Assembly: GCF_030209355.1 (NCBI RefSeq)
Contig: NZ_JARVSF010000002.1
Coordinates: 1-64,000 of the forward strand
Reading direction: 5' to 3'
Source: Pseudarthrobacter sp. fls2-241-R2A-127
GTDB lineage: Bacteria; Actinomycetota; Actinomycetes; Actinomycetales; Micrococcaceae
DNA: 64,000 bases
The notes under the pieces were generated by a model. The model searched no databases. It was not told the origin of the DNA and saw only the letters and a program-made list of their open reading frames with translations. Within the stretch, counting starts at the first letter, position 1; each line of letters opens with the position of its first letter. The translations under genes were made by a program, and so were the position numbers. Of this stretch, positions 21,934 to 30,137 are shown in pieces.

Positions 21934-22888
21934 ATGCATCCGCCGCCGCGGAGGGTCCGCTGGATAGCGGCTGGTATTTGCTGCGCAGCATTTCCTGGAG
22001 CATTTCTTTCAGTACCAGCAGGACGGCGGAACCGGCCTCGGAGAGCGGTTCGTGGTCCGGGGTGCACAGCGCGATCTTGCACTGGAGGGCAGGCCCGGTG
22101 ATCCGCAGCACCCGGAAGTCCTCTTCATGGAAGAGGGCATCAGCTGCCGACTTGGGCAGGATGGTCGCGCCCAGGTCACTGCGCAGCAGCCTGGTCAGCG
22201 ATGGCACCGATTCCACTTCCCCCACCAGGTGCAGCGTGAGGCCCTTGCTGTCGAAACCGGCCTCCACTACTTGGCGCAGGGTGTGGATCCGTTCTGGCAG
22301 GAACAGGCCCAGGGTGGCCGCCGCTTCCAGGGTGATGGTGCCGGCCCCGGGATCCACCGGAAGCTCCCGCGCGGCGTTGACCACCAGGTACAGGTCCTCC
22401 ACGATCAGCGTGGTGAACTGCACGCCCCGGATGGGCCCGGGCTCGTAGATCAGGGCCATGTCCAGCCGCCCGTTCTTGATGGCCTCGCTGAGCACGCCGC
22501 CGTAAATCTCGGTCAGGTGCAGCACGATGTCGGGGTAGCGCCGCCCCACTTCGCGGATAATCCGCGGAGTGAGGCTTGAGGCCATACTGTAGGGAGCGAT
22601 TGCGATGGAAACGCGGCCCGACGGCGCCGCTCCTGAAGCAGCCACATCGATCCTGGCCTGCTCCACTTGGCGCAGGATGGTCTGCGCGTGCCGGTACAGG
22701 GTGTGGCCGGCCGCTGTGGGCTCCACGCCCTGCTTGCTCCGGATCAGGAGCCGCTGCTTCAGCTCCGTTTCCAGGGCCGACACCTGCTGGCTCAGCGCCG
22801 GCTGGGCCACGTGGAGGGCGGCGGCCGCCTTGGTAATGCTTCCTGAGTCAACGATCTTCACGAAGTACGCCAGCTTCCGGGTGTCCAT
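21929..22888 (-). CDS. LysR-family transcriptional regulator
   Basis: A 319-residue LysR-type regulator. The N-terminal winged helix-turn-helix reads MDTRKLAYFVKIVDSGSITKAAAALHVAQPALSQQV, typical of the Nac/Cbl-like branch, followed by the linker helix and a two-lobed effector-binding domain (APYSMASSLTPRII onward). Start at 22888 is fixed by AGGAG six bases upstream. It is divergent from pxpABC. Two promoters to its left share a site with ATA-N9-TAT, the class of site bound by Nac-like proteins, making this the natural candidate to control the aminotransferase/aldolase operon and the small TGSHCP gene. The effector is unknown; a glutamate or oxo-acid derivative would fit. Confidence 0.9.
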   Translation of the reverse strand: MDTRKLAYFVKIVDSGSITKAAAALHVAQPALSQQVSALETELKQRLLIRSKQGVEPTAAGHTLYRHAQTILRQVEQARIDVAASGAAPSGRVSIAIAPYSMASSLTPRIIREVGRRYPDIVLHLTEIYGGVLSEAIKNGRLDMALIYEPGPIRGVQFTTLIVEDLYLVVNAARELPVDPGAGTITLEAAATLGLFLPERIHTLRQVVEAGFDSKGLTLHLVGEVESVPSLTRLLRSDLGATILPKSAADALFHEEDFRVLRITGPALQCKIALCTPDHEPLSEAGSAVLLVLKEMLQEMLRSKYQPLSSGPSAAADAS

Positions 22889-23282
22889 AGCGCTCCTCTT
22901 TTTCCGGCCGGGACGGCACAGCATGCGGGGTCATACGTTGGCGCTATGGCGGGACAGGCATTACGTCTTTGTGTGATCCGAGTCCCGGGCATAGGTTAAT
23001 TGCAGATGACCTTCCAATTATCAGAACATTCTATCCCCGCCCCAGCCATCGCCGATTTTTATGGCGGCATATGTTTTGTGCATAAGCCGGGAAGCAGTTT
23101 ATTGGAAGCGCCATTCTTATCGTCACCAAAATAGGGTTGCGTACATTCTTTGGACCGGAGCAATAGCGCCGGCGAAGGTCATAACTGTTCCCTATAGCGT
23201 GATACCGCATTCGTCTTTGTGTGGCTCATATCCCGATGCCACACTGATTTACACCCGCAGTACCAGCAGAGGAAGGCCCGCA
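22889..23282. promoter_or_regulatory. Divergent lysR/pxpA intergenic region
   Basis: A 394-bp AT-richer gap with no convincing gene. CGTCTTTGTGTG occurs twice as a direct repeat (22965-22976 and 23212-23223), each preceded by GCATT. A 7-bp inverted repeat GTGTGGC/GCCACAC lies at 23219-23244, and an ATA-N9-TAT match at 23181-23195 is a weak LysR-type candidate about 90 bp before pxpA. Confidence 0.45.
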
Positions 23283-24068
23283 ATGCCCACAGTCGATCTC
23301 GTTGCGGATCTTGGTGAAGGCTTTGGTGCCTACTCGATCGGTGACGACAAAGCCCTGCTGGACATCGTGTCCAGCGCCAACATCGCCTGCGGCTTCCACG
23401 CGGGGGACCCTGACATCATGGACGCCACCGTGGCTGAATGTGTCAGGACGGGAGTCGGCATCGGCGCCCATCCGAGCTTCCCGGATCTCCGCGGCTTCGG
23501 CCGCCGGGCCATGGACCTCACAGCTGACGAAGTCCGCACCGACGTCATCTACCAGCTGGGAGCCCTGTCAGCGTTTGCCGCCTACCACGGCGGTTCCGTC
23601 TCCCACTTGGCACCGCACGGCCGCCTGGGCAACCTGGTGGCTACCCGGGCGGACTATGCCGGAGCCGTAGCGGATGCCGCGGCCCGGGTGGACCCGAAGC
23701 TGATCATCCTGGCCCAGGACGGGGAACTCGCAACCGCGGCGGCGGAGCGCGGCCTGCGGGTGGCCATCGTTGGCATCGCGGACCGCGCCTACCAGGATGA
23801 CGGCACACTCGTGCCGCGCAGCCAGCCCGGCGCCGTGATCCACGACCCCTCCGTCATCGTCCAGCGAACTGTACGGATGGTCACCGAAGGCCTCATCGAG
23901 ACTGCTTCGGGCAGGGACATCGCCATCCAGGCCGACACGGTGCTGCTCCACGGCGACAACCCGGGCGCCGTCGAACTTGCCCGCCTGATCCGCAGCGAAC
24001 TGATCGCCGCAGGCGTCACCATCGCCCCGCTGGCACAGGTCCTCGCCGCAAAGCAAAAGGTTTCCTGA
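23283..24068 (+). CDS. pxpA: 5-oxoprolinase subunit A (LamB/YcsF family)
   Basis: A 261-residue LamB/YcsF protein: VDLVADLGEGFGAYSIGDD at the start, ANIACGFHAGDPDIM, GAHPSFPDLRGFGRR, and late VLLHGDNPGAV. The ATG at 23283 has AGGAAGG upstream; the frame stays open further left but lacks family sequence. With PxpB and PxpC it forms the bacterial ATP-dependent 5-oxoprolinase, which opens pyroglutamate to glutamate. The gene order A-B-C is standard. The downstream gene starts two bases after its stop. Regulation by the divergent LysR gene is likely from position. Confidence 0.92.
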   Translation: MPTVDLVADLGEGFGAYSIGDDKALLDIVSSANIACGFHAGDPDIMDATVAECVRTGVGIGAHPSFPDLRGFGRRAMDLTADEVRTDVIYQLGALSAFAAYHGGSVSHLAPHGRLGNLVATRADYAGAVADAAARVDPKLIILAQDGELATAAAERGLRVAIVGIADRAYQDDGTLVPRSQPGAVIHDPSVIVQRTVRMVTEGLIETASGRDIAIQADTVLLHGDNPGAVELARLIRSELIAAGVTIAPLAQVLAAKQKVS

Positions 24069-24070
24069 CC

Positions 24071-24805
24071 ATGGCCGCCACAACGACGACGACCAGCCAG
24101 ACAACGCTGGACATTTACGAGTCAGGTGATGCTGCCCTGCGCGTGGTGGCACGGTCCGGTGACGCAGAAACCAATTGGGCCACGGTCCACTCCCTGGCCG
24201 GCTGGCTGGCGGCCACAGGCGTCGAAGGCATCCATGGCGCCGTTCCCACCTACGATTCCGTCCTGGTGGAATTCGATCCCTACCTCACCTCTGCCCGGCA
24301 GGTCAGGGCGTTCGTCCTCCTCGGAATGCGCCAGCTGGACTTTGTGGGCACCACCCTGCGCGAGCCGCGCCGCTTCGAAGTCCCCGTCGTGTACGGCGGG
24401 GACTACGGGCCAGACCTGGACCGCGTGGCGGAACACCAAGGCCTGGATGTTGAGGACGTCATCGCGCGGCACACCGCCAAGACCTACGTCATCCGCTGCC
24501 TCGGAGCGCCGGCTGGATCCCCCATGATGGACGGACCGGACTTCCCGGTCCCCGTCCCCAGGCTCAAGGACCCGCGGCTGTCCGTTCCCGCCGGTGCCGT
24601 ATCCGTGGCCGGACGCCAAGCCGTGATCGCGCCCGCAGTGGCACCGGGTGGCTGGTGCGTCATCGGCCAGACCCCCCTGACGGTCCTGGACGCAGCACGC
24701 GAACCCCTGGTGCCCTATGTCCCCGGCGATGAACTCCGCTTCTACCGCATTCCCGCCGAGGACTTCGGAAACTTCGCGGGGCAGTTCCTGGAGGCACGGC
24801 CATGA
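24071..24805 (+). CDS. pxpB: 5-oxoprolinase subunit B (KipI-like)
   Basis: A 244-residue carboxyltransferase subunit 1 / KipI-like protein. It shows SLAGWLAATGVEGIHGAVPTYDSVLVEFDP, a typical N-terminal block, then FEVPVVYGGDYGPDLDRVAEH, APAGSPMMDGPDF and the end block GGWCVIGQTPLTVLDA. It pairs with PxpC to couple ATP use to lactam opening. The gene overlaps pxpC by four bases (ATGA). It lacks any other domain, so it is not a urea-amidolyase fragment. Confidence 0.92.
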   Translation: MAATTTTTSQTTLDIYESGDAALRVVARSGDAETNWATVHSLAGWLAATGVEGIHGAVPTYDSVLVEFDPYLTSARQVRAFVLLGMRQLDFVGTTLREPRRFEVPVVYGGDYGPDLDRVAEHQGLDVEDVIARHTAKTYVIRCLGAPAGSPMMDGPDFPVPVPRLKDPRLSVPAGAVSVAGRQAVIAPAVAPGGWCVIGQTPLTVLDAAREPLVPYVPGDELRFYRIPAEDFGNFAGQFLEARP

Positions 24806-25815
24806 CCGGTTCCCTGATCATCCTGCAGCCCGGACACTCCGTAGTCACGGACCTGGGCCGGACGAAGGGCCCCGCCTACGGCCTCCCCGTCAACGGCGCC
24901 CTGGACCAGTTTTCGGCCAAGGCCGCCAACATCCTCGCCGGCAACGCAGATAACGACCCCCTGCTGGAACTCACCGCGCTGGACTTCCGGATGCGGGCCA
25001 CCACCGACCTGCTGATCGCCGTCACCGGTGCGCCCCTGGACCTCACTGTGGGCGGCCGCGAAAGCCCACAATGGGAGCCGGTGTCTGTCCGGGCCGGCGA
25101 AGTCGTGGCCGTTCGCGGAATCCGAACCGGGCTCCGCGCCTACATCGCCGTTCACGGGTCCTTCACGGTCCCCAGCCTGCTGGGCAGCTGCGCCCCCGAC
25201 ACAGTGGTGGGTTTCGGATTGAAGCTCGTGGAGGGCTTCCGCCTGGAAACACGGACGACCACGGCGCCCATCACCCAGCCACACTTCGGCCTGCCGCTGT
25301 TCCGGCTGGGAATCACCAAACCAGCCTTCACCACCAACCCGGTCATTGATGTCACCGACGGGCCGGACGTGGCGGAATTCGGGGACACGGCGGGCCTGTT
25401 GTTCACCACGCAGTACGCCGTGAGCCCGCGCAGCAACCACATCGGACTGAGGCTTGGTGGTGCCCTTCCCGAGCGCCAGCTCACCTCCGAAGTGCTCTCC
25501 CGCGGCGTTCCGGTCGGGGCCATCGAGGTCCCGTCCCGGGACGAACTGCTGGTGCTGCACCGCGGACGCGGCGTGACGGCCGGCTACCCGGTCCTGGCAG
25601 TGGTCACCAGCCGCTCCCTGGACCTCCTGGCGCAAGCCAGGCCGGGACACACCGTCACCTTCAGGAGGACAACCGTGGCGGAAGCAACAGCCACGCACCG
25701 CACGGCCTGCCTCGAACTGGAGAGACTGCGGCAGACCATCAACACAGTCTTCGGTCTCCTCGGGATCGGTGCCGGCCAGCGCTGGTACGAACTCAGCCCA
25801 GCGTCAGGGGCCTGA
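24802..25815 (+). CDS. pxpC: 5-oxoprolinase subunit C (KipA-like)
   Basis: A 337-residue biotin-dependent-carboxyltransferase-like protein (KipA/allophanate hydrolase subunit 2). Motifs include VVTDLGRTKGPAYGLPVNGALDQ at the start, SPRSNHIGLRLGG in the middle and PSRDELLVLHRGRGVTAGYP later. It completes the PxpABC 5-oxoprolinase. The C-terminal ~40 residues are a helical tail. Given the aldolase and aminotransferase under the neighbouring regulator, the complex might also open gamma-substituted pyroglutamates, which is conjecture. Confidence 0.92.
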   Translation: MTGSLIILQPGHSVVTDLGRTKGPAYGLPVNGALDQFSAKAANILAGNADNDPLLELTALDFRMRATTDLLIAVTGAPLDLTVGGRESPQWEPVSVRAGEVVAVRGIRTGLRAYIAVHGSFTVPSLLGSCAPDTVVGFGLKLVEGFRLETRTTTAPITQPHFGLPLFRLGITKPAFTTNPVIDVTDGPDVAEFGDTAGLLFTTQYAVSPRSNHIGLRLGGALPERQLTSEVLSRGVPVGAIEVPSRDELLVLHRGRGVTAGYPVLAVVTSRSLDLLAQARPGHTVTFRRTTVAEATATHRTACLELERLRQTINTVFGLLGIGAGQRWYELSPASGA

Positions 25816-25958
25816 ACATCATGAATGTATTTCCCACCGCCCAGGACCGCGCCCACAAACCGCTGCTCGATCCCTAACCACTGCCCACCCGGAGCTACTA
25901 CGTTCAGCCCATTGCCGGACGCAAGAGCCCGCCCGACTTCCACCACTTTGGAGTACCA
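25816..25958 (+). other. Gap with an in-frame interrupted coding-like stretch
   Basis: This 143-bp gap is open in the frame of the downstream SDR except for one TAA. From an ATG at 25821 it reads MNVFPTAQDRAHKPLLDP, stop, then RSYYVQPIAGRKSPPDFHH running into the SDR start. Codon use is moderately coding-like. It may be the remnant of a small gene or of an N-terminal extension; it may also be chance. Confidence 0.3.
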
Positions 25959-26714
25959 ATGCCTTTTTCCGACTACACCACAGCCCTCGTCACCGGAGCG
26001 TCCACCGGCATGGGCGCCGCCATCGCCGAACGGCTCGCCAAGCGCGGACTGACCGTGCACGCGGTGGCCCGCAACGAGGAACGCCTTGCCGAACTGGCCG
26101 ACCGCACGGGAGTAGTTCCGCATGTGGTGGACCTGACCGACACCGCCGCGCTGGCCGGCGTCGTGCGTGACCTCAAGGTGGACGTCCTGGTCAACTGCGC
26201 CGGGGTCTCCCGGCCGGGCAACATCCTGGACTCGTCCGAGCAGGACATCGACGAACTCATCGACGTGAACCTGCGCGGCCTGCTGCAGCTCACCCGGCTG
26301 GTGCTGCCCGGCATGGTGGAACGGGACCTGGGCCACGTGGTCAACATCAGTTCGATCGCCGGGCTCTACAACTTCTACGGCCACACCGCTTACCACGCCA
26401 CCAAGGCCGCCGTGCACCAGATCTCCCGGCAGTTGCGCAACGACACGGTCGGCAAGCGCATCCGCGTCACCGAAATCTGCCCGGGCCGGGTGGAGACCGA
26501 AATCTTCGGACGCAACCTGGGCGGCAGCCCCGAGGCCATGGAAGAAGCCTGGCAGACCTATTACGAGGGCTACGAGTCCCTCACCACGGACGACATCGTC
26601 AATGCCCTTGACTACGCTATCGAAACCCCGCGGCATGTGAATGTTGGCATGCTGGAACTCATGCCCACCTTCCAGGTTCCCGGCGGACTGACCTTCGACC
26701 GCCGCGAAGCATAA
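25959..26714 (+). CDS. SDR-family oxidoreductase
   Basis: A 251-residue classical short-chain dehydrogenase of the YdfG-like group: TALVTGASTGMGAAIA nucleotide motif, VNCAGVSRPG, catalytic Ser in NISSIAG, and YHATKAAVHQIS with the Tyr-Lys pair. The C-terminal PGRVETEIFGRN is typical of serine or 3-hydroxy-acid dehydrogenases with NADP. GGAG lies seven bases before the ATG. It is the first of five carbohydrate-acid genes running to gluconokinase, so a sugar-acid or 3-hydroxy-acid substrate is likely. Exact substrate unknown. Confidence 0.85.
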   Translation: MPFSDYTTALVTGASTGMGAAIAERLAKRGLTVHAVARNEERLAELADRTGVVPHVVDLTDTAALAGVVRDLKVDVLVNCAGVSRPGNILDSSEQDIDELIDVNLRGLLQLTRLVLPGMVERDLGHVVNISSIAGLYNFYGHTAYHATKAAVHQISRQLRNDTVGKRIRVTEICPGRVETEIFGRNLGGSPEAMEEAWQTYYEGYESLTTDDIVNALDYAIETPRHVNVGMLELMPTFQVPGGLTFDRREA

Positions 26715-26761
26715 CGATCCGCCCGCAGCACTTTCCTCTCATCAACCGATAGGCCCTACCG

Positions 26762-27733
26762 ATGCAGTCAGTACAGACCGTCAGTTTCCCCGAACCCCAG
26801 CTACTCGCCGACCTTTCGCCGCTTCCCGAAGGACTCCGCGGCGTCGTGTGGGACATGCAGGGGGCCCCTGACGAGGCCCACGGAAGCATCGACGGGGTCA
26901 TCCTGCCGTACCTCAACGCCGGAGCCGTGCTGGGTAACCTGGGCAAAGTCCCGGACCTTAAGTTCGTGCAGACCCAGTCGACGGGGTACGACGGCGTCTG
27001 CGAGGCTGCCGGGCCGGGCGCCGCAGTGGCAAACGCCTCAGGCGTCCACGCAGCTGCCACCGCAGAGCTGGCCGTTGGCCTCATCCTTGCCAAGCTGCGG
27101 GGCATCGACCAGGCCGCCCGCGACCAGCAGGCCGAACGCTGGAACCCGCAACGCCGCCAGTCCCTGGCAGACCGGAAGGTCCTGCTGCTGGGCATCGGCG
27201 GAATCGGGAAGGAGTTGGCCCGCCGCCTGGAGCCCTTCGAAGTCACACTGACCCGGGTGGGAAGCGCGGCGCGCACGGACACGGACGGGCAGGTCCACGG
27301 GCCCGACGAACTGGTGGCCCTCGCCGCCGGCCACGACATCCTGGTCTCCGTCCTGCCACTGAACGACAACACCCACCACCTCGTAGGCCAGGAGGTCCTG
27401 GCCGCGCTGCCCGATGGCGCCCTGGTGGTCAACGTTGGCCGCGGCGCCGTGGTCAGCACCGAGGCCCTGACCCGGGAAGTGGTGTCCGGCCGCCTGCAGT
27501 GCGCCATCGACGTCGTCGATCCCGAACCGCTGCCCGCCGGCCACCCGCTCTGGTCGTCGGAGAACGCCCTCATCACACCGCATGTTGGCGGCAACGCGTC
27601 AGCCTTCGAACCACGGATCCTGAAACTCCTGAAACGGCAGCTTGAGGCCCTCGCAGCCGGCGAAACCCCGGGCAACCTGGTGCAGCAGGGACCGTTCCCA
27701 CGCGGGTCCTTCACGCAGGGGCAGTCCGCGTGA
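26762..27733 (+). CDS. D-2-hydroxyacid dehydrogenase
   Basis: A 323-residue NAD(P)-dependent D-isomer-specific 2-hydroxyacid dehydrogenase. The Rossmann motif reads LLLGIGGIGKELARRL, followed by LVSVLPLNDNTHHLV, VNVGRGAVVSTEAL with the conserved Arg, and the catalytic His in ITPHVGGNA. N-terminal substrate-domain residues include TQSTGYDGV. In this setting it may act as a 2-ketoaldonate (2-ketogluconate) reductase like GhrB. It overlaps the next gene by four bases, so it is transcribed and translated with the idonate genes. Confidence 0.86.
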   Translation: MQSVQTVSFPEPQLLADLSPLPEGLRGVVWDMQGAPDEAHGSIDGVILPYLNAGAVLGNLGKVPDLKFVQTQSTGYDGVCEAAGPGAAVANASGVHAAATAELAVGLILAKLRGIDQAARDQQAERWNPQRRQSLADRKVLLLGIGGIGKELARRLEPFEVTLTRVGSAARTDTDGQVHGPDELVALAAGHDILVSVLPLNDNTHHLVGQEVLAALPDGALVVNVGRGAVVSTEALTREVVSGRLQCAIDVVDPEPLPAGHPLWSSENALITPHVGGNASAFEPRILKLLKRQLEALAAGETPGNLVQQGPFPRGSFTQGQSA

Positions 27734-28500
27734 GCGCGCTGTTCGACCTCACCGGCCGCGTCGCATTGGTCACCGGCTCCAGCCGCGGCATCGGCTCCTC
27801 GCTCGCCCGGGCGTTGGCCGACGCCGGTGCAACGGTTGTGTTGAACGGCGTCAGCCCGGAGCGGCTCAAGGAATCCGAAGCCGCGCTCGCCACCGACTTC
27901 CCGGCCGGCCGCATCGCCAGCATCGCGTTTGACGTCACCGACGGCGAGGCGGCAGCCCGCAGCATCGCGTGGATCGAAGAGAACGTGGGCCCGCTGGACA
28001 TCCTGGTCAACAACGCCGGGATCCAGCACCGCGTCCCGCTGCTGGACCTGGACGTGGCGGACTGGGAGCGGGTCATCTCCACGGACCTCACCAGTGCGTT
28101 CCTGGTGGGCCGTGAGGCTGCGCGGCACATGATTCCGCGCGGCCGCGGCAAGATCATCAACATCTGCTCCGTGCAGACGGACCTGGCCCGCCCCACCATT
28201 GCCCCCTACGTTGCCGCCAAGGGCGGGCTGCGGAACCTCACCCGGGCCATGACGGCCGAGTGGGCCGCTTCCGGCCTGCAGATCAACGGCATCGCACCCG
28301 GGTACATCCACACCGAAATGACCCAGAACCTGGTGGACGACGAACAGTTCAATACCTGGATCCTGGGCCGCACCCCGGCCCACCGCTGGGGCACTCCGAA
28401 GGACCTGGCCGGGCCCGTGGTCTGGCTGGCCTCCAGCGGGTCAGACTTCGTGAACGGCCAAACCATCTTCATCGACGGCGGAATGACGGTGGTGGTCTGA
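27730..28500 (+). CDS. idnO: SDR, gluconate 5-dehydrogenase / 5-ketogluconate reductase type
   Basis: A 256-residue classical SDR starting at GTG. ALVTGSSRGIGSSLAR, VNNAGIQHR, ICSVQTDLARPTIAPY with AAKGG, and the C-terminal NGQTIFIDGGMTVVV match the Gno/IdnO branch. In the catalytic motif the Tyr (APYVAAKGG) and Lys are in place. It overlaps both neighbours (4 bp upstream, 1 bp downstream). Expected reaction: interconversion of 5-keto-D-gluconate and D-gluconate. The partnership with an IdnD-like dehydrogenase and gluconokinase supports this. Confidence 0.85.
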   Translation: MSALFDLTGRVALVTGSSRGIGSSLARALADAGATVVLNGVSPERLKESEAALATDFPAGRIASIAFDVTDGEAAARSIAWIEENVGPLDILVNNAGIQHRVPLLDLDVADWERVISTDLTSAFLVGREAARHMIPRGRGKIINICSVQTDLARPTIAPYVAAKGGLRNLTRAMTAEWAASGLQINGIAPGYIHTEMTQNLVDDEQFNTWILGRTPAHRWGTPKDLAGPVVWLASSGSDFVNGQTIFIDGGMTVVV

Positions 28501-29585
28501 TGCCCGCGAACACACCTGTACAGGCAGGCCCCAACACGCTGCCCGCCTCCGGACCGGCCTTAGTGGCCCACGCGGCCGGGGACCTCCGGATCGACGAAGT
28601 CCCGCTGGCCCTGCCGGCGGATGACCAGGCCGTCGTCGAGGTCTTGTACGGCGGCATCTGCGGCTCGGACCTGCACTACTGGCTGCACGGCGCGGCCGGG
28701 GAATCCATCCTGAAGGCGCCCCTGGTGCTGGGCCACGAAATCTCGGGCGTGGTGGTCCGCGCCGCCGCCAACGGCCAGGGACCGCAGCCCGGAACCGCCG
28801 TCGCCGTCCACCCCGCCACCCCGGGACCCGGCGCGGCCAGGTACCCCGCGGACCGGCCCAACCTCTCGCCCGGCTGCACCTACCTGGGCAGCGCCGCCCG
28901 CGACCCGCACACCGACGGCGCCTTCAGCCGGTACGTCGCCCTGCCCGTCCGGATGCTGCGGCCTCTGCCCGAAGGCATCGACCTGCGCACGGCCGCCCTG
29001 GTCGAACCCGCGTCCGTCGCCTGGCACGCCGTCTCCCGCGCCGGGGACGTGGAGGGCAAAACAGCCTTGGTCATCGGCTCCGGCCCCATCGGTGCCCTTG
29101 CCGTCGCCGTCCTCAAACGGGCCGGCGCAGCGCACATCACCGCTGTCGACCTCCATCCCAAACCGCTGGAGATCGCCAAGGCCGTCGGCGCGGACCACGT
29201 CATCAACGCCGCAGACACTGAAGCCATCGCCGCCGTGGAGGCGGACGTGGTGATCGAATCCTCCGGCAACCACCACGGGCTGGCCTCCGCCATCCGCGGC
29301 GCGGTGCGCGGCGGCACCGTGGTGATGGTGGGGCTGCTGCCCACCGGCATGCAGCCGCTACCCATCTCGCTGGCCATCACCCGCGAGCTGGACCTCAAGG
29401 GCTCCTTCCGCTTCAACGATGAAATCGACGAGGTCGTCGCGGCGCTTGCCGACGGGTCACTGCACATCGACCCCGTCATCACGCACCAGTTCCCGCTCAC
29501 CGACGCCCTGCACGCATTCGAGGTGGCCAAGGACTCCACCAGTTCCGGCAAGGTCCTCTTGAGCTTCGCCGGGAACGGGGAGTGA
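28500..29585 (+). CDS. idnD: L-idonate 5-dehydrogenase-like medium-chain dehydrogenase
   Basis: A 361-residue zinc-type medium-chain dehydrogenase. The catalytic zinc site is present (GGICGSDLHYW and LGHEISG), and the coenzyme motif reads ALVIGSGPIGALAVAVL. The structural-zinc lobe that normally carries four cysteines here reads HPATPGPGAARYPADRPN with a single cysteine shortly after, so that zinc is probably missing. The ATG overlaps the SDR stop (TGATG), and the stop overlaps the kinase start. Expected role: oxidation of L-idonate to 5-ketogluconate, feeding IdnO. Substrate is inferred from family and operon. Confidence 0.85.
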   Translation: MPANTPVQAGPNTLPASGPALVAHAAGDLRIDEVPLALPADDQAVVEVLYGGICGSDLHYWLHGAAGESILKAPLVLGHEISGVVVRAAANGQGPQPGTAVAVHPATPGPGAARYPADRPNLSPGCTYLGSAARDPHTDGAFSRYVALPVRMLRPLPEGIDLRTAALVEPASVAWHAVSRAGDVEGKTALVIGSGPIGALAVAVLKRAGAAHITAVDLHPKPLEIAKAVGADHVINAADTEAIAAVEADVVIESSGNHHGLASAIRGAVRGGTVVMVGLLPTGMQPLPISLAITRELDLKGSFRFNDEIDEVVAALADGSLHIDPVITHQFPLTDALHAFEVAKDSTSSGKVLLSFAGNGE

Positions 29586-30121
29586 CGGTGAGCGCCCCGT
29601 TGCCGCCCCTGGTGGTGATGGGCGTGTCCGGTTCGGGGAAATCCACCATGGGCTCCCTGCTGGGCCTGCGCCTGGACATGCCGTTCTTCGATGGCGACGA
29701 TTTCCATCCGGCCGCCAACAAGCAGAGGATGGGCGCCGGCATACCGCTCACGGACGCTGACAGGGAGTCTTGGCTTGGCACGCTGGGGGAGTTGCTCGCA
29801 GGAAAGGCCGACGGCGTCACAACGGACCCGCCGATCGTCGCCTGCTCAGCGTTGAAGCGCCGGTACCGGGAGCTGCTGCGCAGCGCAGCGCCGGATGTTG
29901 TCTTCATCCACCTGACCGGAAGCGCAGACACCATTGGAGCGCGGATGGAAGCCCGCGCCCACGAGTTCATGCCGCGGACCCTGCTGGAATCCCAGTTCGC
30001 AGCCTTGGAGGAACTGGACGAAGACGAGGCCCACGTCCTGGCCGATATCACCGAGCCCCCGGAACTCCTGGTGGAATGGCTGGCCGCGCAGGTCCAGGCC
30101 TTGCCCACCCGGACGGCCTGA
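29582..30121 (+). CDS. gntK: Gluconokinase
   Basis: A 179-residue GntK/IdnK-type kinase. The P-loop is VVMGVSGSGKSTMG, followed by FFDGDDFHPAANKQRMGAGIPLTDADRESWL, the substrate-binding signature of gluconokinases, then ACSALKRRYRELLR and FIHLTGSADTI. It starts with GTG overlapping the dehydrogenase stop by four bases; a second GTG at 29588 is possible. It phosphorylates gluconate to 6-phosphogluconate, closing the route from idonate and ketogluconates into the pentose phosphate pathway. Cytoplasmic. Confidence 0.93.
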   Translation: MTVSAPLPPLVVMGVSGSGKSTMGSLLGLRLDMPFFDGDDFHPAANKQRMGAGIPLTDADRESWLGTLGELLAGKADGVTTDPPIVACSALKRRYRELLRSAAPDVVFIHLTGSADTIGARMEARAHEFMPRTLLESQFAALEELDEDEAHVLADITEPPELLVEWLAAQVQALPTRTA

Positions 30122-30137
30122 ATCCCGGCGGAATTGC

